Source: Hirsutella rhossiliensis (Eukaryota > Ascomycota > Sordariomycetes > Hypocreales > Ophiocordycipitaceae). From it: 64,000 nt of DNA. The notes beneath the pieces were generated by a model. It searched no databases, had not been told where the DNA came from, and saw only the letters and a list, made by a program, of their open reading frames with translations. The stretch is from positions 496,001 through 560,000 of the forward strand of contig NW_025408688.1 of NCBI RefSeq assembly GCF_020360975.1, written 5' to 3'. The position numbers were made by a program, and so were the translations under genes. Shown piece after piece: positions 54,416 through 64,000 of the stretch. How positions within the stretch are numbered: the stretch's first letter is position 1; every line of letters begins with the position of its first letter.

Positions 54416-57400
54416 CTAGCGCGGCCGCCTTGACTCTTCAGCATCACCGTCCAGCCAGCGCAACGCCTCCTCAACGGTCCTCTCGCTCAGTACCTCGAGC
54501 CTGGCCTGTGCGGCAGTCATCTCCTCGGGGACCCGGTTGCCCACCAAGTCTCTGTCCCGCACCTTGGATACGAGCATGATGCCGTCTAGAGTTCGGCAGC
54601 GCGATAGCTGCACGTACAGGCCGTACGGGTCGCACTGCGAGGCACCACCGTTCCATCCATCTTCGTCGTCCGTGTCCCTCGCAGCTCGAGGGCCACGCGC
54701 TCCAGCGTTTTGCCCTGCACCTTGTAGTCCGTGCACGCGAACGCTGCTGCGCACGGCAAACCCTTTCGGCTGACGTCGTTGCGTTGCCACGGCCTTTTTC
54801 GCTGGCACTGTATCTTAACGGTCATGGGTGTCAACAAGATCGTGCCCGGCGGCATCCCGACGAAGTGGAGATATCTCGTCGTCTCCGATTCGAGAATGAT
54901 CCCGCCGGCGGCCGAAGTGGATCGTCATATCGGCCGAGATCCGATGCCCCGGGTACGCCTTGTCGACAATGACCTCCACCGCCGAGTAGCTCGCGCCGTT
55001 CACTAGCTTCAGCCCCTGGTGGGTGTTGTGGTTCACGACGATGGGCATCCCGGCCACGAACATGAAGACGGCCGGCACCGGGATCGCGCTATCGTCGCCC
55101 TGGTTGAGTATCATGATCGCCTCTTCCTCCGTCGGCAGCTCCTCCTTCCACTTGTGCTCGGAGATGAAAATGCGCATCGTCGACCGCTGCTGGACCCGGA
55201 ACGCCAGGCTCGCCTCCATGTTCAGGTTCCACCGATTCCTATTGAGCGGCGTCACCACGGTGATGCCCGTCTCCCAAGGATCCGCCTTCCTCCCGGTAGC
55301 ACCTTGAGTTGAGGAGGTTTAGATCCGTCCGATCCTGCACGCCTAGACGGATCCGCTTCAGCAGCCTCTGCAGCTCCGGGTCGCCGGCGGCGCGCATCTG
55401 CTCGTCCAGCATGACGACCGTCGTGAACCTCTTCCACAGTGCGTGCGCTTTGTCGTGCTGGTGACGCTGCTCGGCCTTGAACGAGTTGTCTACGTCCCAC
55501 GAGATGGCCGCGCTAGGCAGGACGATCGACCTCTCTTGGACCGGCCGGAACTGCTGAAAATCTCCGCAGAAGAGGACGATGGGGATCCCCCCGAAATCTT
55601 GCCGCGATCCGCGAAGCCGGCGAAGCCGCTCGTTCACGGCGTGCAGCGTCCGCGCCCCGAGCATGCTCACCTCGTCGATGACGAGCACATCCTTCTCCTG
55701 CCAATCCATTCGAGACTGGCCGTGGATGAACCGCTCCGCCTGTTTCGGCAGCCGCACCCCGTCAAGGTCTTTGACCATGTTCGCGCCCCGCCCCTTGGTC
55801 TTTAGTGAACCCGCAGGCGGGTGGATCGTGATGCCGTTGATCCGCGCCGCCGCAGTCCCCGACGTCGCCGTGATCAGCAGACGATTCGAAGGCTCTTTTA
55901 CTGAACAGCTCGACGAGTGCCTCGATGATTCGCGACTTGCCGGTACCGCCCTCGCCACCGACGAACTGGCGCAGCTGGCAGGCATCGCCCCGTCGGCCTG
56001 CTGCATCAAATCGAGCTGGCGGCATATTATCAGAAAAGCGATGGACTGCCTCTTGTTCAGCGTCAGCCGTGTTGCCAACACCTTGCCCGCCGCGAGGAAG
56101 GAGGTTGATGGGCCAAACTGAACGTCCATTCCCGCCCCTGCGTCGATAGCGGTCTCGTCGGAGTCGGCCATCGTCATTTCGACCTCGTCCTCCCGAAACC
56201 GGTCATCACCCTTCGCAACGCTGCGCGGCGATCGCTTTCCCAGGCGGCGGGCGTGCTTTGTATCCCTGGATCATCCTCTCCTCTCCTTCGAGGCACTTAC
56301 CTGCTGCGACTTGATAGCCTTGACCTGATCCTGCGGCGGTAGTGCGGCCCCGGAAAATACCCGCCCTGGCATGCTTAACCGCCTCTCCCTCGTTCGATCA
56401 GCGCCGTGGCCTCGAGCTCGGCCGTCGAGCGCAGCGCCGATGCTGAAACCGACAGAGCTGCTGTATCATTGCCATGAGCTCCGGCGACTTGGCCGTCACC
56501 TGATTCGCTCCCACTGCACCTCGGACGACGTCGATGAGCCGCGTTGCGTCTCCGATGCTGTTGGGCTGATATGTCGCTGCAGACTCCGCGCCCGCCTCGC
56601 CTGCTCCACCCTCCTCGACGTGTGCGACCGTCGGGTCGCCATCGCCGGACGAGGCTGCCCATTGCTTGGCGTCGCGTTTTGCGTCTTCGGCGGATCGTCG
56701 AAGCAGCTGCACGTTGTCGACCAGACATGATATTCTCGGGGCCATAGCGTCTCGAGCCCGCGCCCAGATGCTGTTGATCTCACCTGTTCCTTCGCCCAGG
56801 AAGGACTCCACGGCACGAACAGCGCAAGATGCTGCACGGCTGCCCTTCAGGGGTGGGTTAGCCTCTCCGATAATGCCCGCTGACAGAGCAGTTGCCATAC
56901 ACACCTCCGGTAGCACGACTCGTCATCGTAGGTGAAGTCCTTGCTCAGGTAGCCGTCGAGGCAGACGGTAGCGTGCTTGCCCGGCCGCCTGAGCACCTGA
57001 ACCCAGCGTCGTCCCGGCGCCCATCCATCCTCGAAAGACATCTCCCCAAGCCGCCCAGCTCTCGTCGTTGCCGATGCGTTTCAGTCTGACGATCGATATG
57101 TAGTCATACAGGCATAGGCCTTTCAGCAGCTCTCCCCGGTGCTGGTACGCCTCGACGTGGGAGATTCTCAGGCCTTCTTCTTCGACGACGACCGACTCAT
57201 CCAAGGTGTCATCCGTAGCCGCAGCGCCACTGGCTTCTCGGAGATGCCGCCATCGCCGAAAGACTTCCCAGTACAGCAGAGAACAGTTCAGGTACGCCCA
57301 CGCGCTGCTGTCGGTGAACTCGGCCGGATATCCGAGAAGGTGAGCGACGACCTCGACCTGTGATAGCGGACGCTCCGTGAACACGCGGTTCGCCACTCTC

Positions 57401-60400
57401 ATCAGGAACTGTCGCGTCCTGTTCCCCTTGACAGGGTCATCGGTGGCAGCGTCTCCGCCACCGTCCCGCCCTCCGTTTGCCGTGCCATCACCTGTTGAGG
57501 CGGCCAGGAGCTCGGCCGCGGCCGCCACACGCTTCCACACCGGGTCCTCCACCTTGGTCGCGTAGTTCGTGACATAATAGATGAGGGCCATTGTCTTGCG
57601 CTGCGTCGCAATGAAGGAAATATCATGGTTGTGCCGGAGCCCGACAGCAATAGCCTCGTTCCATCGATTGACCATGCTGTGTGTCCTCCGGATCTGCAGC
57701 ACCCCGTCTGCCGTGAGGGCGGTCTTGTCGACTAACCTCCATGGCGCCTTGAACCGGCAGAGGTCCCTTTCCGCCCTCCTTTGCCCAAGGAGTACTTCAC
57801 ACAGGTCGGGCTATGCGTGTGCACCTGCGTCGCGCCGGCACAGAAGTTGGCCTCCTCGATAAACGCGGCCGAGAACTGCGCGGCGTTGTCCAGCAGGGAA
57901 CCAATACCGCCCGTCACAGATCGCTCCGCTTGCACGGCGCAAAACTTTCCTGGTCCAGATCCTGCCTTGCACGTCAACCCGGCCCCACTTGGCCATCAGA
58001 AGAGTACTTCAGGCTCCCGGTGGCACATCTTAGGTAGGCATTCTTACCTCTGAGAAGACGCTATCGATGTATCGGACGATTCGCTCGCGATACGCCGCCT
58101 GATCCTCCCCGTGGATGTCGGCAAGCATCGAGCTGAGATGCGCGTTCCCGTGCAGCCAGAGCAAGCCGTGAACATGAAGCGCCCCTCGTTCGTTCGTCTC
58201 CACGGCGCCATAGTATTTGCCGATGCGCCCGAATACCGACTCTTCACCGACCTTCACGTAATGATCGAAGAACAGCTTCATCTCGCGGTGGAAGAACACG
58301 GCCGAGCTCATGGGATCCGATATCGCCAGCCGTGCCCGCTTATACGCATCCCCAAGGCCTTCTAAGAACTCCTCGGCCGCGTCGGGATCGCGTGTGCGGT
58401 ATGCCGCCAGTCGCAGCTTCACCGGGTTCGTAATGTCGTTCGGGTTGATGGTGAACCAGATGGCCGGCACGCCATATCCGACGATGAGCGACTGGATTTT
58501 CCGCCGCATATTGAGACGGACCTCTCTCGACATGGGCTGCCGGTGGCCGTAAAGCGAGAGGCTCCTGAGAAGCTCCTTCACGTCACCATCGGTCGTCTTA
58601 CCCGAGCTCTCCAACTCGACCCTCGCCGCCGCTAGCCTTTCTGTGGTCATCGAACGCACGATGCGCTCTACCTTGCGGAAGTTCTTCCTCCCACACTCAA
58701 CATGCTGACCCGGCGGTTCCTCGACCGCACCCCATGTTGAAGACGAGAAATGCGAAGATGTGGTGCAGTGCAAATCGACCACCATGGCGCCGGAGCACGA
58801 TCTCGGCCCACGCCTGAAGGTTCAAGCTTCGAGACGATACGGGTCTCCGCGGCCGCCTCTGCCTCGACAGCCCTGCCTCGCAAGTTGGCCGTGACCTTCC
58901 CGCGTCGACCATGGTCTCTTCAACCAGCCTTGGTCCCCAACGCCAAATGGGAACAGGGTCGGGAACGTCCTGGCAAAGAAGGACGCCTCAAAGGAATCGG
59001 TAAACTCACCCCCCCGCGAAACCCGGATGTATGGCTCACAACCACCGTCGCCACGCCCCCGAACCCCCCCGGCTAGGGACCCGACCCACGCTCTCGGGCC
59101 CGCACGGCCGTCGTCGGCACCTTCACCAACAGCGTCACAGGCAAACTGCAGCTTCTCCACGTCCGCGACGTCTGGCGGTCCGTCGAGCGCGAACATGCCA
59201 GAAGACGTCACCTCGTTGATCGCTGGAACGTTCTGGTCGGGGCAGGCGTCACTTCCATCGCGAACCGCGCCTTCTCCGTTGGGCCCGTGACCTTCACCCT
59301 GGCCGCCGGCTTCTTGTCCTTGGTTGAGCAGGGCGAAGAGCTCCTCGATCTCCACCGGCCCCTCCTCGTCCACGGCGCGTTCCGTGGGCGGCACAACGTG
59401 CGCCGTCCGCGCTTTCTCCCACCCAGACGGCTCGTTCCGCTCCATACGATCGCACACCGACGACGGTACCCCGTGTATCGAGTCTCCCCAGCTCTCCATC
59501 TCCGCCGCGTCGATCTCGATCTCGGCGTAGTGGGGGTTGTTCCGCTTCAGCCAGACAAGGGCCCTCTCGACCACCCGCCGCCTCACCGACAAGAGACTCG
59601 ACAGGTCGCTCGGTGCCGGCTTCTCCGCGCCCTGCCACGAGATGTGGATCTCGTCCAGTGCTTGCAAAGGGGTGCGGGAGCACTTTGGCCAGCTCCTGCA
59701 CATTGTTCGGAAACACTGTGATGTGGCCCTGACATGCCTCGGATACTTCACGCTCTGCCTCTGCCCGCCCGGAATGCTATATCTCGTGACAAACCCGTAA
59801 CATGAGTTCAGCGAGATGAGCTTCTCTTCGACCGGCGTCAGTCCCGAGCTCATCGGGAACATGTGCTCGCAGCCAAGGCGACTGTGAAGGTGGATCGCCG
59901 GCGACAGGCTCCTGCGCGCCAGGCATCGGCCACACTCGGCGCACACCGACACGGACTCGCCCTCAGGAAAGCAACTCCGGCATGAAAATGGTGAGCGGCC
60001 GCCCTTTGGTACGCAACTTGACAGCCAATGATCCCATGTAATCTCCTCAACTCTCCTCTCGTACACTTGCGGTAGCACACCATGGTCCGTATCGGCAACG
60101 TGCTCGCATCGTGGAACGCCTGATAGAAGTCTCGCACCGTCGACACCTTCCTCTCGAGCGGTATTGGCGTGCACCACGTCTGATCGTTAGACAATCTCTC
60201 CTTCAAGGCAAAGTCTTCCTCCAAAAGCGCAGCACACTCGCCAGGTCTTCGGCCTGCAGCTCCGTCTCCTATGCCTTCCGATTCCACTTCGGACCTGTTT
60301 TATCGGGCGCCCATCCCGGCTAGGAAGACGGGCTCTCTTCTCCCGCCTCCGGGACTGCCTCTGTCCGCGCAGCGAGCCGTCCGCTGCCTCTGCTGCGCCA

Positions 60401-61108
60401 TCGTCCACACCCACCTGTGCCCTTGGCCGCCGAACCGGTCCCCGACGGAGCTTGGGCAAACCCCATGCAATCGATGCTGCAAATTGCGCCGTTCGTCTTA
60501 GGTCTTGGAAAGTCGTATCCTTGGGCTGGATAGGTCGGAGCGTCGGTCCCTTTTCGAACGAACACCCGGGACACCGCCGGTCGCCGCCTTATCTCCCTGC
60601 CCGTCACCTTCAGGACCCTCTCCTGGGGCAAAACGGCCGATGAAGGGCGGACTGTCAGAGCCCACTGCCCCTGGTCTCCACGTTCTGTAGGCAACACGAA
60701 CCTCGGAAGCGGACTCGGTGACTGACGTTGCGCGGAATTTCCGCTGCTGACCAAATTACAGGACTTCCGTGCTCTGCTTGACCGCAAACCGCCTCGCGGC
60801 GGTCTTCTCGGCAGTGACTTTGCGATCGCCCCTGCATGCTTTCTCCATGCGGTTTCTTCGACCGCAGACTGCTTAGGCTGAATCAGCCGGAACGTTAATG
60901 CTTCATTCGCCACTGATCTGTATCTCCCGAACCGCCCCAACCTTGTCTCCCGTGCTCCGTGCCCTTCTCGGAGTTGCCCTGTATCATCTCCGCACCCCGA
61001 AACAGGCACTCCCCCGTTCCTACCCTCTTCTCCATCCTCGACTGACAACGAACAGGCTCCACGGTGAGCGGCCGCCTCGCCTAGCTTCCCTGCAGGACTG
61101 TCCGCCAT
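54416..61108 (-). pseudogene. Helitron unit 2b Rep/helicase transposase (frameshifted)
   Basis: Likely start ATG at 61108 (MADSPAGKLGEAAAHRG). The zinc region (CRSCFPEGESVSVCAECGRC) lies at about 59,920-59,985. A long block without breaks runs from about 60,100 to 58,830. The Rep domain has GALHVHGLLWLHGN (about 58,135-58,178) and YYVTNYATK (about 57,555-57,585). The helicase has GGEGGTGKSRII (about 55,925-55,965), LVIDEVSMLGA (about 55,655-55,690), FCGDFQQFRPV (about 55,545-55,580) and a final LYVQLSRCRTLDGIML (about 54,568-54,618), the last helicase motif. It stops at 54416-54418 after ESRRPR. Frame changes near 60,320, 60,090, 58,810, 57,710, 56,920, 56,000, 55,270 and 54,830. It would make the rolling-circle nick and unwind the donor strand if intact. 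Confidence 0.8.
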
Positions 61109-61312
61109 GCTACTGCCTCCTCGACGTCGACTAGCGTGGATTGGCAACAGGCTAGAAAGTTTTGGCTCGGAGCACTTCCACTTGGATAATCTCGCTTCTT
61201 GGCGTACACTATTTCTTTCCGAGTGGGAAGCTTCCTAACGATCACTACTCTCATGGCCGTGGCATTTCTTCCTTATAATGCTTGCCTATGGTACCGAAGC
61301 GATGCAATACTA

Positions 61313-61760
61313 CTACCCTTTGTAATCCCCATTTACCCTCCCTATGTGCGTCCACCGTCCCGGCCCTCGGCTGGTCTCCACGTGCGACCTGCTACCCCAG
61401 CTTTGCCAAAGCGGCCCTTCCATCGCCGTGCTCTCTTTGCGCACTCCAGCGAATCCCTGGCTACTGCCGACCTCCGGCACATGGGGTGGCCGCGCCAACC
61501 GCCCGCCGCACACTTCAACCATACTCTCCGGCCCTTCCAACGCCGTCCCACCCACCTTGCGCATCAGTTGCTCCATCAATATCTGCCACTCCACCTCGTC
61601 GAGCAACAGCCAAAAGGCTGCCGGCGATAACATGTCCACGGTGTCCTCGTGCAACCGGACTACCCGGCTAGGTTTGCTCCCTCGCCACCACCAACGTCGC
61701 ATCAACGGCCTTCATGCTAAAGCGACAGCCAGGATCCCCCTGCCTGTCCTCTTGTAGTCA
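61313..61760 (+). pseudogene. Unrecognised accessory module A in unit 2b
   Basis: Matches module A of unit 2a (51,190-51,600) with many indels, including loss of the clean DNMSM motif (here GDNMSTVSSCNRTT in one frame). The end RINGLHAKATARIPLPVLL (about 61,697-61,755) matches the VKGLNAETLA part of module B. No open frame covers it, so it is read as a decayed copy of the gene start. Confidence 0.35.
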
Positions 61761-62401
61761 CTAGCCACCGGAGTTTCGACTTGCAAACCCTCTTGGAGAG
61801 TTCTCGTGACCAACTCGCATCCTCCTCCTCAGGTCGTCCCCTATATCCGACTTCACCGTGTCCCAATAGTGGACTCGACACGGTCGGCACCCGCCTCGCT
61901 CAGCCGCACGCAATGCCCATCCAACTACCGACGACCGTCAAAAGGGACCCTGCAATACTACCATAACCTCTTTCTTTCCTTCACTCTCATTCGTTATTGT
62001 CGCCTTTGCTATCTACTCCATGCAACGATGACACCGAAGGGTACTGCTGGACTTTCTTTCTCCGCAGACTTACCCACACTAACCTTACTGTTCGCCGACC
62101 TCCAACTTCTCGCGACATAGTCATCACCCCTACTCAACTTCCAACCCCCGGCTCCCTACTTCACTCACGACCATAGAACCAGATGGTCGAGACTGTTCAA
62201 GAACCTCGCCAGCTCATTCCCGCATACCCCCGCTTCTGATCTATCACCTAGGTAGCATTCTCTGACTCTTAAGTCTCCCCGACCCTAGCCGCGAGCCCTC
62301 TTTCGAGCAGCAAGAAAACCTGCTTTATAGGATGCCCACCTCCACTCTGCGTAACCCCTCATTTACACTTCCACGGTGACTACATCTGCCATGTTCTCAC
62401 G

Positions 62402-63820
62402 ATGTCGGCCTCCCAGCTCAACGTCGATACCTCGTCCTCCCGCGGCAACCTCTTGACAGCCAGAAAATGCTGGCGCCGACATGTCCATGATGGCCTTTGT
62501 CCAGCCCGGCTGCCCGGCTAGGTTCGCCTACCAGAATGAGCATCGTGTCAAAGGGCTCAACGCAGAAACCCTAGCGAGGGTCTTCCTTCCCACGCCCTCA
62601 TGGCTGTCGACTCCGGGTATGCAGCAATCCGGTCAGATACTGGCAATCCATCAACCTGCATCTTCTTCAGCCTTAATATTTCCATATACAACCAACAGAT
62701 AATCTCCTCGGAATGGACCGAGCAATGGTTCTTCATGGTCGGCCGTGTTCATCCCTTTGCCCTGACGTGGGAAATCGAGCGACGTGATGGCTTGGAGTCG
62801 GACGATGATAACATCACAGAATACACCGTCCCCGCGCTTATAGTCCGCGATCACAGCTACCAACCGTGAGTCTATGCTCCAAATCTCTCTGTCGCCACTG
62901 CCCTCCCTGACGATATCCATAGAATTGTCACTCGCACCTCAGCTCGGTGGATACTTTCCCAACGATACAACCCATTGTCTCCTTCACGGGACCTGTCATC
63001 GGCTCCGGCCGCGACCTCCTGCATGGAAACTCGGCTGCGGCCCTTGACGACACCCAGCTGAGCTGCTGCGGCTTTGTCCAGCTCTCCACCTTTATTTGTC
63101 CTGGGATTCCCGGCAAAACCCCCTTCAAGGGCTTTCACCCCTTCCAAGTTTTCGTCATCTTCCCCATTCACGCTAATCCTTGGACCTCCCTATGCAAGAA
63201 GATGACCGAGAGGCGCGACAGCCAGTTCCAGTCGAACACTCTCTTCACCTGTACGGGCAAAATCGCCGGCTTACTGGATCACCAGATCATGAAACATGCC
63301 CCGGCTTTCGACCAAGACTATATCTTCATCGTCGTCCCCGACACGTGGACTTTCCACGACAAGGCCATGTCCGACCAGGCTTCTGCAACACAACTACTGC
63401 CGACGACACCCAAGAGCGCGGTCGGCAATCCCTCGGACTATAGCGTTGCGTTGGCCAGGTTTACCTCTACGAAGAAACCCAAGGCCGCCCAAAGCCCCGC
63501 CTCCCCCACGCCGCATGCTTCTGGCCCAGTCGATCCCCTTATGCTGGCATCAAGTCGGTCATTGCCCGATCCCTACCAAACCCCAACCAAGAGACCGCGA
63601 CTTTCTCCCGAAACTTCCACCATAATCACCGACTGTGACGGTCAAGACTCCCAAATCCGATACCTCCTCCTTTCTGTCCCCGGAAGACCCCGCAGAGTCA
63701 GAGACGGACACCGAACAGGTCAATCACCAAGACACATCCGCCTCTGGCTCTATCAGACCTCCCGCGTCGATATCTTCCCGACCACTGCGCGCCCGACGTC
63801 CGCCCAAGAATATTCTCTAA
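62402..63820 (+). pseudogene. Unrecognised accessory gene B in unit 2b, nearly intact C-terminal two thirds
   Basis: ATG at 62402; two single-base losses against unit 2a near 62,445 and 62,466 break the first 25 codons. The frame is then good through FMVGRVHPFALTWEIERRD (about 62,730-62,790) to SYQP near 62,867, where GTGAGT could start an intron ending at cag near 62,941. Splicing there gives continuous frame SVDTFPTIQPIVSFTG, then CGFVQLSTFICPGIPG, LFTCTGKIAGLLDHQIM (about 63,242-63,292), YIFIVVPDTWTF (about 63,319-63,355) and TKRPRLSP (about 63,587-63,611). One more shift near 63,640 leads to DTSSFLSPEDPAESETDTE and a stop at 63,818-63,820. About 450 residues. No family recognised. Conserved beta-like blocks, a possible nuclear signal and an acidic tail are what can be seen. 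Confidence 0.5.
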
Positions 63821-64000
63821 ACTTTAAAGCATCAAACGAAACAATACAACATGACAACATGTCTCATCATCCTCAAAATCAACTGCCAAAGGCTCGAATA
63901 GCACATTCTCTTCTCTTCTTGTTCTCCCTTTCATGAAGACGATCAAGTCAAAACTTCCCAATATACTCCTTATTCTGTTTATACCTACGACTTATACCGG

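Larger units (their letters stand above)
54000..64000 (-). mobile_element. Helitron-type unit 2b with accessory plus-strand gene (cut by window end)
   Basis: The second copy of the 2a arrangement: minus-strand Rep/helicase (54416-61108), divergent plus-strand accessory region (about 61,300-63,820), then sequence still matching unit 2a at the last base of the window. It is less broken than 2a in its helicase and in the accessory gene from about 62,690 on. Boundaries are inferred only. Confidence 0.7.

Noticed and set aside
43338..64000. Recent segmental tandem duplication
   Set aside because: About 7% base divergence, a 390-bp length difference and low protein divergence fit two related elements better than a recent duplication, though an old duplication is not excluded.
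1..64000. Repeat-induced point mutation (RIP)
   Set aside because: Repeats are not AT-rich and paired copies differ by indels and mixed substitutions rather than by mainly C-to-T and G-to-A changes.
1..64000. CRISPR arrays, tRNA or rRNA genes
   Set aside because: No regularly spaced repeats and no cloverleaf or rRNA-like sequence noticed; a tRNA scan would settle it.

Overview
The window is almost certainly from a filamentous ascomycete fungus, most likely a Sordariomycete; it looks like an accessory, transposon-rich region of a Fusarium-type genome, but the species cannot be fixed from sequence alone. The evidence is three host-type genes with short 50-70 bp GT-AG introns (an amino acid/choline-type permease, a fungal rhodopsin-domain membrane protein, a kinesin) among typical ascomycete transposons: Tad-like LINEs, a Ty3/gypsy chromovirus, copia, Fot/pogo, hAT, Mutator-like and Helitron elements. 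No rRNA, tRNA or CRISPR was seen.

Bases 1-27,126 are nearly solid transposon. A chromovirus 3' end (1-1,253) is followed by a LINE 3' tail fragment, a 5'-truncated Tad-like LINE (about 1,354-6,300) and an ORF1-only LINE (about 6,305-7,185). A Fot/pogo element (7,186-19,654) sits at a TA in that LINE's tail. Its transposase gene is split by a hAT element (8,893-19,405, 8-bp target duplication), which is itself split by a copia element (9,710-15,606, 5-bp duplication). A second ORF1-only LINE (to about 21,250) and a Helitron with a Rep/helicase gene (to about 27,110) follow. A solo copia LTR (27,127-27,320) lies against the stop codon of the permease gene.

Bases 27,323-40,758 hold the host-type genes. 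The permease (8 exons, 532 codons, minus strand) and the rhodopsin-domain gene (plus strand) diverge from a 368-bp intergenic region. The rhodopsin-domain gene is split in exon 3 by a hAT element with an exact 8-bp duplication; without it the gene would read as an intact 342-codon protein. A dead pogo-like element with about 97-bp inverted repeats, a 457-bp Mutator-like MITE and an intact two-exon kinesin gene (757 codons, minus strand) follow.

From about 40,759 there is a second MITE, about 1.5 kb without recognisable genes, a possible SWIM-type fragment and an LTR-like piece. Then come two large related Helitron-type units in the same orientation (about 43,330-54,000, and about 54,000 to beyond the window end). 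Each has a minus-strand Rep/helicase gene and, divergently on the plus strand, an accessory gene that I do not recognise. The accessory gene is the best candidate here for something undescribed. Most transposon genes carry frameshifts and the three host-type genes carry none; whether this is decay or incomplete assembly polishing of repeats cannot be settled from the sequence.
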